Below, piece by piece: positions 1-7,722 of a DNA stretch of 64,000 nucleotides. Source of the stretch: Anaeromyxobacter paludicola (GTDB lineage Bacteria; Myxococcota; Myxococcia; Myxococcales; Anaeromyxobacteraceae); assembly GCF_023169965.1 (NCBI RefSeq), contig NZ_AP025592.1, forward strand, positions 4,092,001 through 4,156,000, given 5' to 3'. Below the pieces are notes generated by a model. That model saw nothing but the letters and a program-made list of their open reading frames with translations. It ran no database searches and was not told the origin of the DNA. The position numbers and the translations under genes are program-made. Position 1 is the first letter of the stretch. Every line of letters begins with the position of its first letter.

Positions 1-1183
1 CCGCCGGGTCGAGGCGCAGCATGGCGCCGGAGGCGCGGTCGCCAGCATAGATCTTGCCGCCGCAGAGGGCGACGCTGCCGGGCTGCTGGGTGGTCGCGAC
101 GAGCGACTGGACCGTGGGCACGCTGGTGGAGAGGTCCACCGGGAGGAAGCCGGCGCCGGTCGCCGGGGGCGTGGTGCCGTAGGCCTGGAAGCCGCAGGCG
201 ACCCAGAGGGTGCTCCCCACGAGCGCCAGCTCGGCGGGGTCCTGGCAGCCGGTGAGCGTGACGGTCTGCGCGACGGTCTGGGTGGAGGGGTCGATGACCG
301 CGAGCTTGCCGTCGCCGGCGGGGTTGAAGCTCGCATCGAGGTTGGCGAGCGTCACGTAGACCTTCCCGGTGGCGCCGACGCCCTCGGTGAAGGGGAGGAC
401 GCGGTAGGGCAGCGCGTTCGCGCCGGCGTCGATGCGTGCGAGCACCTGGCCGCAGGAGCCACTCGCGGGGTGGGCGCAGGTGGCCTCCTTCGAGACGTCC
501 ACCACCGCCACCGCGTTGAGCGGCGCGTACCCGTAGTTGGCCTGGAGGGCGACGTAGGCGCGGTCCTGCACGAAGCCGATGCCCTGCGGGTTCACCCCCT
601 CGCCCGCCGCGCCGAGCGGGATCTCGTCCCGCACCGCCTTCGCGACCGGGTCGATCACCACCAGCGTGCCGGCCGGGGCGTTGGAGGCGTAGAGGAGGCC
701 CGCGTGGACCGCGAGGTAGGAGAGGTCCGAGTAGCCGACGCTCGTGAGCGTGACCGCCTGGTTCTGGATGGCGCGGGTGCCGGCAAAGGTCACGCGCGAG
801 AGGGTGTTGCTGAGGTCGTTGGCGACCCAGAGCTCGCCGCCCACCGGGACGAGGGCGTCCGGGCCGGCGTCGGTGGCGAGCGGCTCGCCGGCGGCGACGA
901 GATCCTGCGTCGCCCCCTGGATGGCGTTGGTGTCGAAGCAGGCCGCGTAGACCGCGACCGCGCAGGTGCCGGTGGCGGCGCAGTCGGTGCAGACCCCCGC
1001 CTGGCAGGCCTCGCCGCTGCCGCAGGCGTGGCCGCAGGCGCCGCAGTTCTTCGCGTCGGTGCGGATCGAGGTGCAGGCGTCGGAGCAGACGAGCTGGTCG
1101 CCCGCGCAGACGAGGTCCTTGCTGCAGCCGGAGAGCGCGGCGAGGGCCACGAGGAGGAGGGTGGTGAGGGCGGTGCGCTTCAT
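1..1183 (-). CDS. YncE/BtuG-like beta-propeller lipoprotein (3' end beyond window)
   Basis: The frame starts at an ATG at 1183 and is open to the left edge, so at least 394 residues are present and the C-terminus is missing. The N-terminus is a lipoprotein signal: MKRT, a hydrophobic stretch, then the lipobox LSGC with Cys20. A Cys-rich segment follows (residues about 25-75, with NCGACGHACG), of a kind common on myxobacterial surface lipoproteins. The rest has repeating blade-like units (ELWVAN, LLYASN, LVVIDP, KVYVTL, LAVIDP, KIYAGD), which I read as a YncE/YVTN beta-propeller. The start codon overlaps the stop of the TonB receptor (ATGA), so the two are translationally coupled and share the cobalamin riboswitch. 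Role inferred: a surface lipoprotein helping cobalamin capture, analogous to Bacteroides BtuG. Fold confidence is good; substrate is inferred from context only. Confidence 0.8.
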   Translation of the reverse strand, partial: MKRTALTTLLLVALAALSGCSKDLVCAGDQLVCSDACTSIRTDAKNCGACGHACGSGEACQAGVCTDCAATGTCAVAVYAACFDTNAIQGATQDLVAAGEPLATDAGPDALVPVGGELWVANDLSNTLSRVTFAGTRAIQNQAVTLTSVGYSDLSYLAVHAGLLYASNAPAGTLVVIDPVAKAVRDEIPLGAAGEGVNPQGIGFVQDRAYVALQANYGYAPLNAVAVVDVSKEATCAHPASGSCGQVLARIDAGANALPYRVLPFTEGVGATGKVYVTLANLDASFNPAGDGKLAVIDPSTQTVAQTVTLTGCQDPAELALVGSTLWVACGFQAYGTTPPATGAGFLPVDLSTSVPTVQSLVATTQQPGSVALCGGKIYAGDRASGAMLRLDPA

Positions 1184-3156
1184 GGGGCTCCTGGGGTGGT
1201 GCTCCCGGCGCGCAGGACCAGCAGGATCATGCGGCCGGGGAGCGGGTTTCCGAACGGATCGGTGAGGGTGCGGTCGTCGAGCAGGTTCTTCACCTCCACG
1301 CCGGCGCGGACGTCGGGCCGGGAGAGGAGGCGCAGGGAGGCGCCGGCGTTGAGCGTGGTCGCGGCCGGGACGGCGAGGAGGTTGCGCGAGTCCTGGTACT
1401 GCGACGAGACGTGGTGCAGCTCCACGTGGCCGCCGAAGGGGCCGGGCGCCACCGCCAGCCGGGCGTAGACGCGGTGGCGGGGCCGGTGCGGCACGTCGCG
1501 CCCCAGCTCGGCCGCCTCGCCGCGCAGGGTCTCGGTCACCTGGTAGGTGTAGGCCGCGGCGGCGGAGAGGCCGAGCGGCCCGACCGGCGCGCTCGCCACC
1601 TCCGCCTCGAGCCCCGCCGCGGACGCCTTGCCGTCGTTGAACGGCTTGAGCCGCCCCTGGCTCGCCGGCTGGTAGACGATGAGGTCGTCGTAGAGCGCGC
1701 CGAACGCCCCGAGGCTGGCGAGCCCGAGCCGGCCGTCGGCCACCAGGGCGGCGTCGGCGGTGAAGCTCGTCTCGGAGGCGAGGCCCGGGTTCGGCTGCAG
1801 GATGCCCTGCTGCAGGAAGAGCTCGGCGAAGCTCGGCGCGCGGAAGGTGCGGCCGGCGCTGGCGCGGACCGAGAGCGGCCCCGCGATCGCGAGGCTCGCC
1901 CCGAGCTTGCCCGAGAGCCCGCGGTACTGCCCCTGCGCCTCGGCGCGGCCGGCGGCGGTGAGCCGCAGCCGGCCGTCGGCGACGGCCGCCTCGTGCGAGA
2001 GCGCGACGGCGGCCCGCGGCCTGGCGCGCGCGTCGCCCTCGCCGTCGGACGAGAGCCGCTCGACCCCGGCGCGGAGCTCGGCGTCGGTGACCCGCGCGCC
2101 GCGGGTGAGGGTGGCGCCGAGCCAGGCCTCCCCGTCGAGGTCCCGCTGCCGGAACGGGTCGGGGCGGGTCATGGCGGCGAGGGTGTCGGTGCGGTCGAGC
2201 CGGCCGGAGAGGCCGGAGGAGAGGACGAGCCCGTCGCCGAGCTCGCGCGCGTGGCGCACCAGCAGCGCGGCGCGCAGGTCGTGCTCCCAGTCGCGCGGCG
2301 TGAGCTGGTAGGGGAAGCCGGGGAGGTCCCGCTCCCCGCCGGAGAGCTGCGCCAGCCAGTCGAAGCGGCCGCCCGCCGCGTCGAGCCAGCCCTTCGCGAG
2401 CGCGCCGCCGCTCGCCACGTCGTCGTGGGTGCGCGTCCGCTCGATCCGGGCGCTGCCCGGGACCGTGGGCCGCTCGGCGAAGAGCCAGGTGAAGTCGCCC
2501 TTCGAGCCCTGGGCGGTGGCGGCGACGAGCGCGCCCCAGCCCTCGCCGCCGAGCGCGACGTCGGCCGAGGCCGCGCCGGTGGAGAACGAGCCCCAGGAGA
2601 GCTCGGAGGACCAGCTGCCGGCGGCCGCCGGGCGGGTGACGAGGTTCACGACGCCGCCGAGCGCGCCGGCGCCGTAGCGGGCCCCCTCGGCCCCGCGCAC
2701 CACCTCCACGCGCGAGAGCCACTGGCGCGGCACGGTGGAGAGGTCGAAGCCGCCGCCGGCCGCGCCCGAGAGCGGGAGCCCGTCGAGGAGCACCTTCACG
2801 CCGTCCGAGTTCGAGCCGCGGATCGAGACGGTGGAGAGGTGACCCAGCCCGCCGTACTCGTTCACCGCGACGCCGGGCGCGGTCGAGACCAGCTCGGCCA
2901 CCTCCTTCGCCTCGCCGGCGAAGCGGCGCGCCTCCACGACCGAGGCGGCCGCGGTCGGATCCGCGGCGACCTCGGCGCGGGGGACGCGGACCACCACCTC
3001 GTCGAGGGTGACGGGCGGCGGCTCCTCGGCGGCGGGCGCCGGCGCGCCCTCGCCGGCCGCGGCCGGGACGGGCGCGAGCGCGAGGGCGCCGGTCGCCGCG
3101 AGGGCGAGCGCGAACAGGCGGGCTTCGCCCCCGAGGGCGTGACGGTCGAGCGCCAA
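1180..3156 (-). CDS. btuB: TonB-dependent cobalamin receptor, BtuB type
   Basis: A 658-residue outer-membrane receptor. A signal peptide covers residues about 1-35. A TonB-box-like segment (VTLDEVVV) follows at about 50. The plug domain includes VSIRGSNSDGVKVLLDG and VEVVRGAEGARYGAGALGGV, which are typical TonB-receptor motifs. The remainder is a 22-strand-type barrel ending near GNPLPGRMILLVL. The start is TTG at 3156, supported by GGAGA nine bases upstream. Its leader carries a clear cobalamin riboswitch, which identifies the likely substrate as B12 or another corrinoid. The lipoprotein gene downstream overlaps by four bases. The last residues (AGSTTPGAP) extend past the expected barrel-terminal aromatic. 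No BtuCDF transporter is in view. Confidence 0.88.
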   Translation of the reverse strand: MALDRHALGGEARLFALALAATGALALAPVPAAAGEGAPAPAAEEPPPVTLDEVVVRVPRAEVAADPTAAASVVEARRFAGEAKEVAELVSTAPGVAVNEYGGLGHLSTVSIRGSNSDGVKVLLDGLPLSGAAGGGFDLSTVPRQWLSRVEVVRGAEGARYGAGALGGVVNLVTRPAAAGSWSSELSWGSFSTGAASADVALGGEGWGALVAATAQGSKGDFTWLFAERPTVPGSARIERTRTHDDVASGGALAKGWLDAAGGRFDWLAQLSGGERDLPGFPYQLTPRDWEHDLRAALLVRHARELGDGLVLSSGLSGRLDRTDTLAAMTRPDPFRQRDLDGEAWLGATLTRGARVTDAELRAGVERLSSDGEGDARARPRAAVALSHEAAVADGRLRLTAAGRAEAQGQYRGLSGKLGASLAIAGPLSVRASAGRTFRAPSFAELFLQQGILQPNPGLASETSFTADAALVADGRLGLASLGAFGALYDDLIVYQPASQGRLKPFNDGKASAAGLEAEVASAPVGPLGLSAAAAYTYQVTETLRGEAAELGRDVPHRPRHRVYARLAVAPGPFGGHVELHHVSSQYQDSRNLLAVPAATTLNAGASLRLLSRPDVRAGVEVKNLLDDRTLTDPFGNPLPGRMILLVLRAGSTTPGAP

Positions 3157-3191
3157 GTCTTCGCGTCTCCTTCGGACGCGGACCCGTTGAT

Positions 3192-3214
3192 GCGCCGCGA
3201 ACCATTCGCGGCGC
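3192..3214 (-). promoter_or_regulatory. Leader hairpin between cobalamin riboswitch and btuB
   Basis: GCGCCGCGAA and TTCGCGGCGC form a perfect 10-bp stem around a 3-base loop. It lies between the riboswitch aptamer and the btuB ribosome binding site. It has no U-run, so it is more likely part of a pairing switch or a translation-control platform than a classic intrinsic terminator. The function is inferred from position. Confidence 0.5.
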
Positions 3215-3226
3215 TGCTCGGAGGGA

Positions 3227-3410
3227 GGTCTCCTGGCTCCCGGGGTGCGGCGACGACGCCGCGGCGTCTGCGGCCTTCCCTCCGGCGCGACGGCCGGAAG
3301 TGGCTACTGCGTGCAGACGCTTGACCCCGGCTACAGTGGCGGGACCGCGCCGGACTTGGACCGGCTTCCCTGTTCCTCCGAGCGGGTGAAGCGGCTCGGT
3401 GCGTAACCTT
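3227..3410 (-). promoter_or_regulatory. Cobalamin riboswitch (B12 element)
   Basis: Reading the minus strand, the conserved cobalamin-aptamer blocks occur in order: GGTTACGCACCG, GAACAGGGAAGCCGGT, AAGTCCGGCGCGGTCCCGCC followed by ACTGTAGCCGG (the B12 box region), a second GCCACTT, GGGAAGGC, and finally GGGAGCCAGGAGACC. Block order and spacing match adenosylcobalamin-class riboswitches. It precedes the BtuB-type receptor, where B12 binding would be expected to lower expression. The aptamer is recognised from consensus blocks; I did not run a covariance model. Confidence 0.95.
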
Positions 3411-3425
3411 TCGCGTCGCCGCCTG

Positions 3426-3812
3426 TCAAGGACGCCGGTCCGCGGCGCCGCGCGGCGACCTCGGCGGAAGGTGCGCGCCCGGCCCCTTCGCGTGCGCCAC
3501 CTTGGGGCCGGCGGCGCGGCTCGCGGGCGGCTCCGCGGCCGACAGGTGGGCGCGGACCTTGGCGAACCAGCCCGGGCTCACCCCCTTCACGCGCGTGACC
3601 TGCTCGGCGGCCTGGAAGGGGTGCTGCTGCCGGTAGGCCACGATGGCCTCGGCCTTCTTCCGCCCGACGCCCGGCAGCCGCATGAGCTGGGCGGCGCTGG
3701 CCCGGTTGAGGTCGATCCGCTCGCCCGGCGCGAGCGGCTTCTTGGCGGCGAGGGCCGGGGCGGCCGGGAGGAGCAGGGCGGCCGCGAGCGCCGCGGTGGC
3801 GAGCCGGCTCAC
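3426..3812 (-). CDS. ComEA-like helix-hairpin-helix DNA-binding protein
   Basis: The product has 128 residues from a GTG at 3812. A Sec-type signal peptide (residues about 1-22, LATAALAAALLLPAAPALA) is followed by a helix-hairpin-helix domain: IDLNRASAAQLMRLPGVG, then AEAIVAYRQQHPF and VKGVSP. This is the ComEA C-terminal domain, which binds DNA in the periplasm during natural transformation. The start overlaps the stop of the gene before it (3809). The open frame continues upstream without a good start, but the signal peptide fixes the beginning. The C-terminal 35 residues are basic and low complexity. A role in competence is inferred from the family. Confidence 0.82.
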   Translation of the reverse strand: MSRLATAALAAALLLPAAPALAAKKPLAPGERIDLNRASAAQLMRLPGVGRKKAEAIVAYRQQHPFQAAEQVTRVKGVSPGWFAKVRAHLSAAEPPASRAAGPKVAHAKGPGAHLPPRSPRGAADRRP

Positions 3813-4057
3813 GGCGCGAGCTCCGAGAGGCCCGCCTCGGCGCGGGTGGGGCGCGGGCCGTCGAACGGGCGCGCCTCCCGCACCTGCAGCTTCTGGTGCG
3901 GGCCGAGCGGGAAGGCGTCGAGGTAGAGCGAGATGGAGCCGTCCTGGTTGGTGAAGGCGCTGCCGATCTTCATCCAGTAGGCGGCGCGGTTCGGGTCCTT
4001 GCGGTCGATGATGGCGAACACCGACAGCTGCTTCTTGTGGGTCGTGGGGTCGTTCAC
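3809..4057 (-). CDS. Small conserved hypothetical protein
   Basis: An 82-residue protein from the GTG at 4057, chosen because GGGAG lies about seven bases upstream and the residues before it look like random GC-rich translation. The core reads AIIDRKDPNRAAYWMKIGSAF, then DGSISLYLDAFPL and LQVRE. The W-x-K-I-G-x-A-F pattern followed by N-x-DGS and LYLD recalls small proteins found in many proteobacteria with no assigned function. No signal peptide or membrane segment is seen. It overlaps the ComEA-like gene by four bases, so the two are probably co-translated. I do not recognise a function. Confidence 0.7.
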   Translation of the reverse strand: MNDPTTHKKQLSVFAIIDRKDPNRAAYWMKIGSAFTNQDGSISLYLDAFPLGPHQKLQVREARPFDGPRPTRAEAGLSELAP

Positions 4058-4246
4058 AGGCGCTCCCTTGCGAAGGCGCGCGCGGGAGTGCGCGCGCCGC
4101 GCACCGGGCATCGCAAGGCGCGTGCCCTCGCCGAGCGCTCGCCGGAGCGCGCCTGCGCTCACCGGGAGCGGACCGCGCGGCGGACGCGGGGACGGCGCGC
4201 GGACCGGGGAGGGCGGTCCTGGGGCGGCGCGAGCCGTGGTGACGGA

Positions 4247-4714
4247 TCAGTGGAGCCGCGCGCCGAGCCGCTCCACCGGCCGGGCGCCCTCGCAGCGCAT
4301 CCACTCGGCGGTGTCGAGCTCCACGGCGTCCTCGTGCGTGCCGGCCCGCATGAGCAGGGTCCGCTCCCGCGCCAGGTCGGCGTCCACGTAGATGGGAAGG
4401 CCGAACATCCCCAGCGCCGGCTCGGCGCCCGCCTCGCAGGGCTGGAACAGCTCGGCGAACTCGTCCTCGGTGGCGAGCCGCGCCGGCGCGCCGGTGGCCT
4501 GCTCGAGCGCGCCGAGGTCGAGCCGCTCGGCGGCCGAGACGACGCACAGGGCGAGCTTCCCGTCGAGCCGCACCACGACCGGCTTCGCCACTCTGCGGCC
4601 GCTGATGTGCTCCGCCGCCGCGAGCCGCTGGGCGGTGACGGCGCGGAAGTGGAATCTCGGCTCGCTTCCGGCGTGGTGCTCGTGCAGGTGCGCCTCGATG
4701 CTCCTCGGGATCAT
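4247..4714 (-). CDS. YbaK/EbsC-family aminoacyl-tRNA deacylase
   Basis: A 155-residue protein starting at ATG 4714, with GGAGG seven bases upstream. YbaK/ProX-type proteins hydrolyse misacylated tRNAs (Cys-tRNAPro, Ala-tRNAPro) in the cytoplasm. Visible family features are the conserved Lys in RRVAKPVVV, a hydrophobic beta strand LALCVV, the glycine-rich segment CEAGAEPALGMFGLPIYVD near the C-terminal third, and AGTHEDAVEL. It stands alone as a free-standing trans-editing domain. Which tRNA it edits cannot be told from sequence. 190 bases to the next gene contain no convincing ORF. Confidence 0.82.
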   Translation of the reverse strand: MIPRSIEAHLHEHHAGSEPRFHFRAVTAQRLAAAEHISGRRVAKPVVVRLDGKLALCVVSAAERLDLGALEQATGAPARLATEDEFAELFQPCEAGAEPALGMFGLPIYVDADLARERTLLMRAGTHEDAVELDTAEWMRCEGARPVERLGARLH

Positions 4715-4851
4715 GGCGGCCTCCTCCGGGAGGGCGCGCGGCCCTCCGGTGAACGATCCTGCGCCCCGCTCGCCGGACCGCGCCAGCCCCCGCCCCGCAG
4801 GGGAACCGGGCCCGGCGGGGCGGCCCGCGGCCGCTCGCCCGCTCCACCCGC

Positions 4852-5802
4852 TCAGGCCGCCTCCCGGAGCGGCGGCCTCGGGTGGACCGCGACGGCGAGC
4901 CGCTCCGCCCCCCGCAGCGCCGCGAGCGGCACCTCGCCGGTCCGCCCCTCGCCCCCCGCGAGCACCATGGCGCGGGCGAGGTCGTCGAGCGTGAAGAGCG
5001 GCGCGCCGGCGGCGGCCAGGAGGAGGTCCCCCTCGCGCAGCCCGGCCCGCTCCGCCGGCGAGCCGGCCTCGACCGCCACGAGCCGCACCGCGCGCGGCTG
5101 GCCGCACCGCCGCGCCGCCTCGGGCGACAGCTCCTCGCTGCGGGCGGCGACGCCGAGCACCGGGCGGCGCACCTCGCCGTCCCGCAGGAGCACCGCCGCG
5201 ACCCAGCTCGCGGTGTGGGCCGGCACCGCGAAGCCGATGCCGCGCGCCCAGGGGAGCATGGCGGTGGTGATCCCCACCACCGTCCCGGTGGCGTCGAGCA
5301 GCGGCCCGCCCGAGTTGCCGGGGTTGACCGCGGCGTCGGTCTGGACGAGCCCCTGGAGGAGCCCGCCCTCGGCGGCCGGGAGGTCGCGGTAGAGGGCGCT
5401 CACCACGCCGGTCGAGACCGACCGCTCGAAGCCGAGCGGGTTGCCGATGGAGACGACGAGCTCGCCCACCTCCAGCCGGCGCGCCTCGGCGAGCGCGAGC
5501 GGCGTGAGGGCCGGCGCGTCGGCGCGCAGGACGGCGAGGTCGGTGCGGGCGTCGGCGCCGACGAGCGTCGCCGGGGCGGCCGCGCCACCCGGGAGCCGGA
5601 CCTGCAGCGGCTCGTGGCCGCGGCGGCCGTGGGCGTGCGGCTCGGCGCCGCGCACCACGTGGGCGTTCGTGAGCAGGTAGCCGTCGGGCGTGAGGACGAG
5701 GCCGGAGCCCTGGCCCCGGCGGTGCTCGACGCCGACCACCGACGGCGAGGCGCGCGCCACGAGGTCGGCGAGGTCGCGCGACAGCTGGGCGAGGGCGGTC
5801 AC
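4852..5802 (-). CDS. HtrA/DegP-like S1C serine protease with PDZ domain
   Basis: A 316-residue trypsin-like protease. The triad is intact: His in LLTNAHVV, Asp in ARTDLAVL and Ser in NPGNSGGPLLD. A PDZ domain follows from about residue 220 (VEAGSPAERAGLREGDLLL). Unusually for HtrA proteins there is no signal peptide or membrane anchor: the protein begins directly with MTALAQLSRDLADLVARASPSVVGV. It overlaps the previous protease gene by four bases (5799-5802), so the pair is probably made together and may form mixed oligomers (inference). Alternative: a cytoplasmic protease or a regulator with protease fold. Confidence 0.88.
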   Translation of the reverse strand: MTALAQLSRDLADLVARASPSVVGVEHRRGQGSGLVLTPDGYLLTNAHVVRGAEPHAHGRRGHEPLQVRLPGGAAAPATLVGADARTDLAVLRADAPALTPLALAEARRLEVGELVVSIGNPLGFERSVSTGVVSALYRDLPAAEGGLLQGLVQTDAAVNPGNSGGPLLDATGTVVGITTAMLPWARGIGFAVPAHTASWVAAVLLRDGEVRRPVLGVAARSEELSPEAARRCGQPRAVRLVAVEAGSPAERAGLREGDLLLAAAGAPLFTLDDLARAMVLAGGEGRTGEVPLAALRGAERLAVAVHPRPPLREAA

Positions 5803-6710
5803 GGCCGCGCCCCCGGCCGCTCGCCGACGGTGATCGCGAGCTCGCGCACCTCCCCGGCCCGCAACACGCGCAGGCGCGCGGCGGCGCCGATCCGTTCCTC
5901 CTCGAGGATGGGCTGCAGGTCGCCGGGGTGGCGCAGCGGCTCGCCGTCGGCGGCGAGCAGGACGTCGCCGAGCAGGAGCCCCTCCCGCCCGGCCGGGCTC
6001 TCCTCCTCCACGGCCGTCACGAGGAGCCCCGCGCCCGCGCCGGCGGCGCGCGCCGCGGCGGGGGAGAGCGCCACCGGCAGGCTGGCGAGGCCGAGGTAGC
6101 CGCGCCGCACCCGCCCGTGCGAGAGCAGGGCCCCGACGACGCGGCGCAGGGTGGCGGGCGGCAGGGCGACCGGCGCGCCCCGGCCGAAGCCGGCGGTGGC
6201 GATCCCGACGGCGGCGCCGTCGAGCGAGAGCACCAGGCTCCCGGAGAGCCCCGGGGCGGCCGAGAGGTCGAGCTCCACGTAGCGGTCGAGCCGGCCGCCG
6301 GCGGGGGTGCGCCAGGGGCGCGGCGAGACGCGGGCCGCGACGGCGAGCCCGGCCCGGACGGCGCGGCCCGGGCGCGAGAGGGCGAGGAGGAGCGCGCCGG
6401 CGCGGGGCGGCGCCTCGGCGAAGGCGGGCACCGGCAGCCCGCCCGTGGCGGCCCGCAGGACCGCGAGGTCGGTCGCCGGGTCGGCGCCCACCAGCTCGGC
6501 GCGGACCGTCTCGCCGCCCGGGAGGCCGACCTCGATCCCCTCGTCGCGCTCGAGCCCGTGGTGGCAGGTCACCACGACGCCATCGGCGGACCAGGCCGCC
6601 CCGCTCATCGGGAAGCGCCCGCCGCCCTCCACGCGCACCACGCTCGCCTCGGCGCGCTCCGCGAGATCCGCGAGGGCGTCCGAGAGCTGCACCGCCAGGC
6701 TCCGTTCCAT
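5799..6710 (-). CDS. Divergent HtrA-like protease with PDZ domain, no signal peptide
   Basis: A 303-residue product from ATG 6710, with GGAGAAGGA just upstream. Its first 25 residues (SLAVQLSDALADLAERAEAS) resemble the start of the downstream protease, pointing to tandem duplication. The catalytic motifs are altered but present: His in VTCHHGLE, Asp in ATDLAVL, and Ser in APGLSGSLV, where the usual GNSGGP is changed around the oxyanion hole. A C-terminal PDZ domain contains VEEESPAGREGLLLGDVLL. Activity may be reduced or specialised. It is followed with four-base overlap by the canonical copy and preceded by a LuxR-type regulator gene on the same strand. Confidence 0.83.
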   Translation of the reverse strand: MERSLAVQLSDALADLAERAEASVVRVEGGGRFPMSGAAWSADGVVVTCHHGLERDEGIEVGLPGGETVRAELVGADPATDLAVLRAATGGLPVPAFAEAPPRAGALLLALSRPGRAVRAGLAVAARVSPRPWRTPAGGRLDRYVELDLSAAPGLSGSLVLSLDGAAVGIATAGFGRGAPVALPPATLRRVVGALLSHGRVRRGYLGLASLPVALSPAAARAAGAGAGLLVTAVEEESPAGREGLLLGDVLLAADGEPLRHPGDLQPILEEERIGAAARLRVLRAGEVRELAITVGERPGARP

Positions 6711-6820
6711 CGTCCTTCTCCTCCGGCCCGCGACGGCGGGCGCGAGGGAGAGGTAGCCCGGGGCCGCCGGCGCCACATCGTGCGGAGGGACGGGGCGGGA
6801 CCTGTCCGGAAGGACAGGGG

Positions 6821-7429
6821 TCAGAGCACCAGCCAGCCCTGCCGGGCGGCGCGCACGATGGCCTCGGCGCGGCTCTCGGCCCCGAGCTTCGTGAGGATCG
6901 CCTCGACGTGGAACTTGGCGGTGCGCTCGCTCACCCCGAGCCGCTGCGCGATCGACTTGTTGGCGAGCCCCTCGCCGAGGAGCGCCAGCACCTCGCGCTC
7001 GCGCGGCGTGAGCGGCTCGGGGTCGGCGAGGGCGGGGGGCGGGCGGAGGAGCCGGTCCGAGAGCGGCGCGTCGAGGACCAGGAGCCCCTCGGCGGCGGCG
7101 AGGAGGGCGGCCGCGAGCCGCGCCGGGCCGGCGTCGCGCCGCACCACCCCGCGCGCGCCGGCGGCGAGCGCGCCGGGGGCCTCCGCCTCGGAGGAGACGA
7201 GCGCGATGGCGGGGAGGGCGGCGGCGACGGCGCGCAGCGCCTCGAAGCGGGCGGGGAGCCCCGGGTCCACCACCGCGGCCGCGGCCCCGGCCGACGCGAG
7301 GGCGCCGGGGGACGCCTGCTCCGGCGCGAGCTGCGCCACGAGCGAGAGCTCGGGGCGCGCGGCGAGGAGCGCGGCGAGGCCGCCCAGCGAGAGCGGGTCG
7401 GGTCCGACGAGGGCGACGGGGAGGGGCAC
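6821..7429 (-). CDS. NarL/LuxR-family response regulator
   Basis: A 202-residue protein from GTG 7429. The N-terminal half has a receiver-like pattern: PLPVALVGPDPLSLGGLAAL at the start and VVDPGLP, where the Asp is the likely phosphoacceptor. The acidic pair expected after the first strand is not evident, so the receiver may be degenerate. The C-terminal 65 residues form a LuxR helix-turn-helix (LTPREREVLALLGEGLANK, then RTAKFHVEAILTKLG). The gene lies 110 bases upstream of the protease pair on the same strand, so it may regulate or belong to that unit. An upstream extension of the frame is proline-rich noise. Confidence 0.8.
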   Translation of the reverse strand: MPLPVALVGPDPLSLGGLAALLAARPELSLVAQLAPEQASPGALASAGAAAAVVDPGLPARFEALRAVAAALPAIALVSSEAEAPGALAAGARGVVRRDAGPARLAAALLAAAEGLLVLDAPLSDRLLRPPPALADPEPLTPREREVLALLGEGLANKSIAQRLGVSERTAKFHVEAILTKLGAESRAEAIVRAARQGWLVL

Positions 7430-7722
7430 GCCCCGCACATAACGACGCCGCGCCCGCGAGGCTGCGGGGCGCGGCGGGTGGGTGGGCGGCGGGGCCGCGG
7501 ATCCTGCTGGCCGCCCCTCCCTGGCCCTCCCCGCCCGGCGGGGAGGGGAAGGGCCGCGGGGGAGCGGCTCGGGCGCAGCGGGCTGCTGCGAGGTACTGCG
7601 AGGTGGCCGAGGTGCCGCGGGCCGGCTCACCAGGGACCCTCTTCCCCTCTCCCGCGCGAGCGGGGGAGGGTGAGGGAGGGGGCGGCGGCCCGCGGAGGAC
7701 CGGGGCCGCCCGCCCGGCGCGG
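7430..7722. other. Intergenic region with GC-rich hairpins
   Basis: This 293-base gap separates the porin stop from the regulator start. It has no convincing gene. It holds a perfect inverted repeat at 7525-7547 (CCTCCCCGCC against GGCGGGGAGG) and the dispersed repeat at 7644-7684. The porin transcript must end here and the regulator promoter must lie upstream of 7429, but no clear promoter boxes are visible. Confidence 0.6.
7644..7684. repeat. Dispersed hairpin repeat, copy 1
   Basis: CCCCTCTCCCGCG, a short loop, GCGGGGGAGGG and the tail TGAGGGAGGGGGCG. A near-identical copy is at 59738-59777. Each copy lies just beyond the 3' end of a minus-strand gene (porin here, clpA there), so it may act as a terminator or REP-like element. 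Confidence 0.7.
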
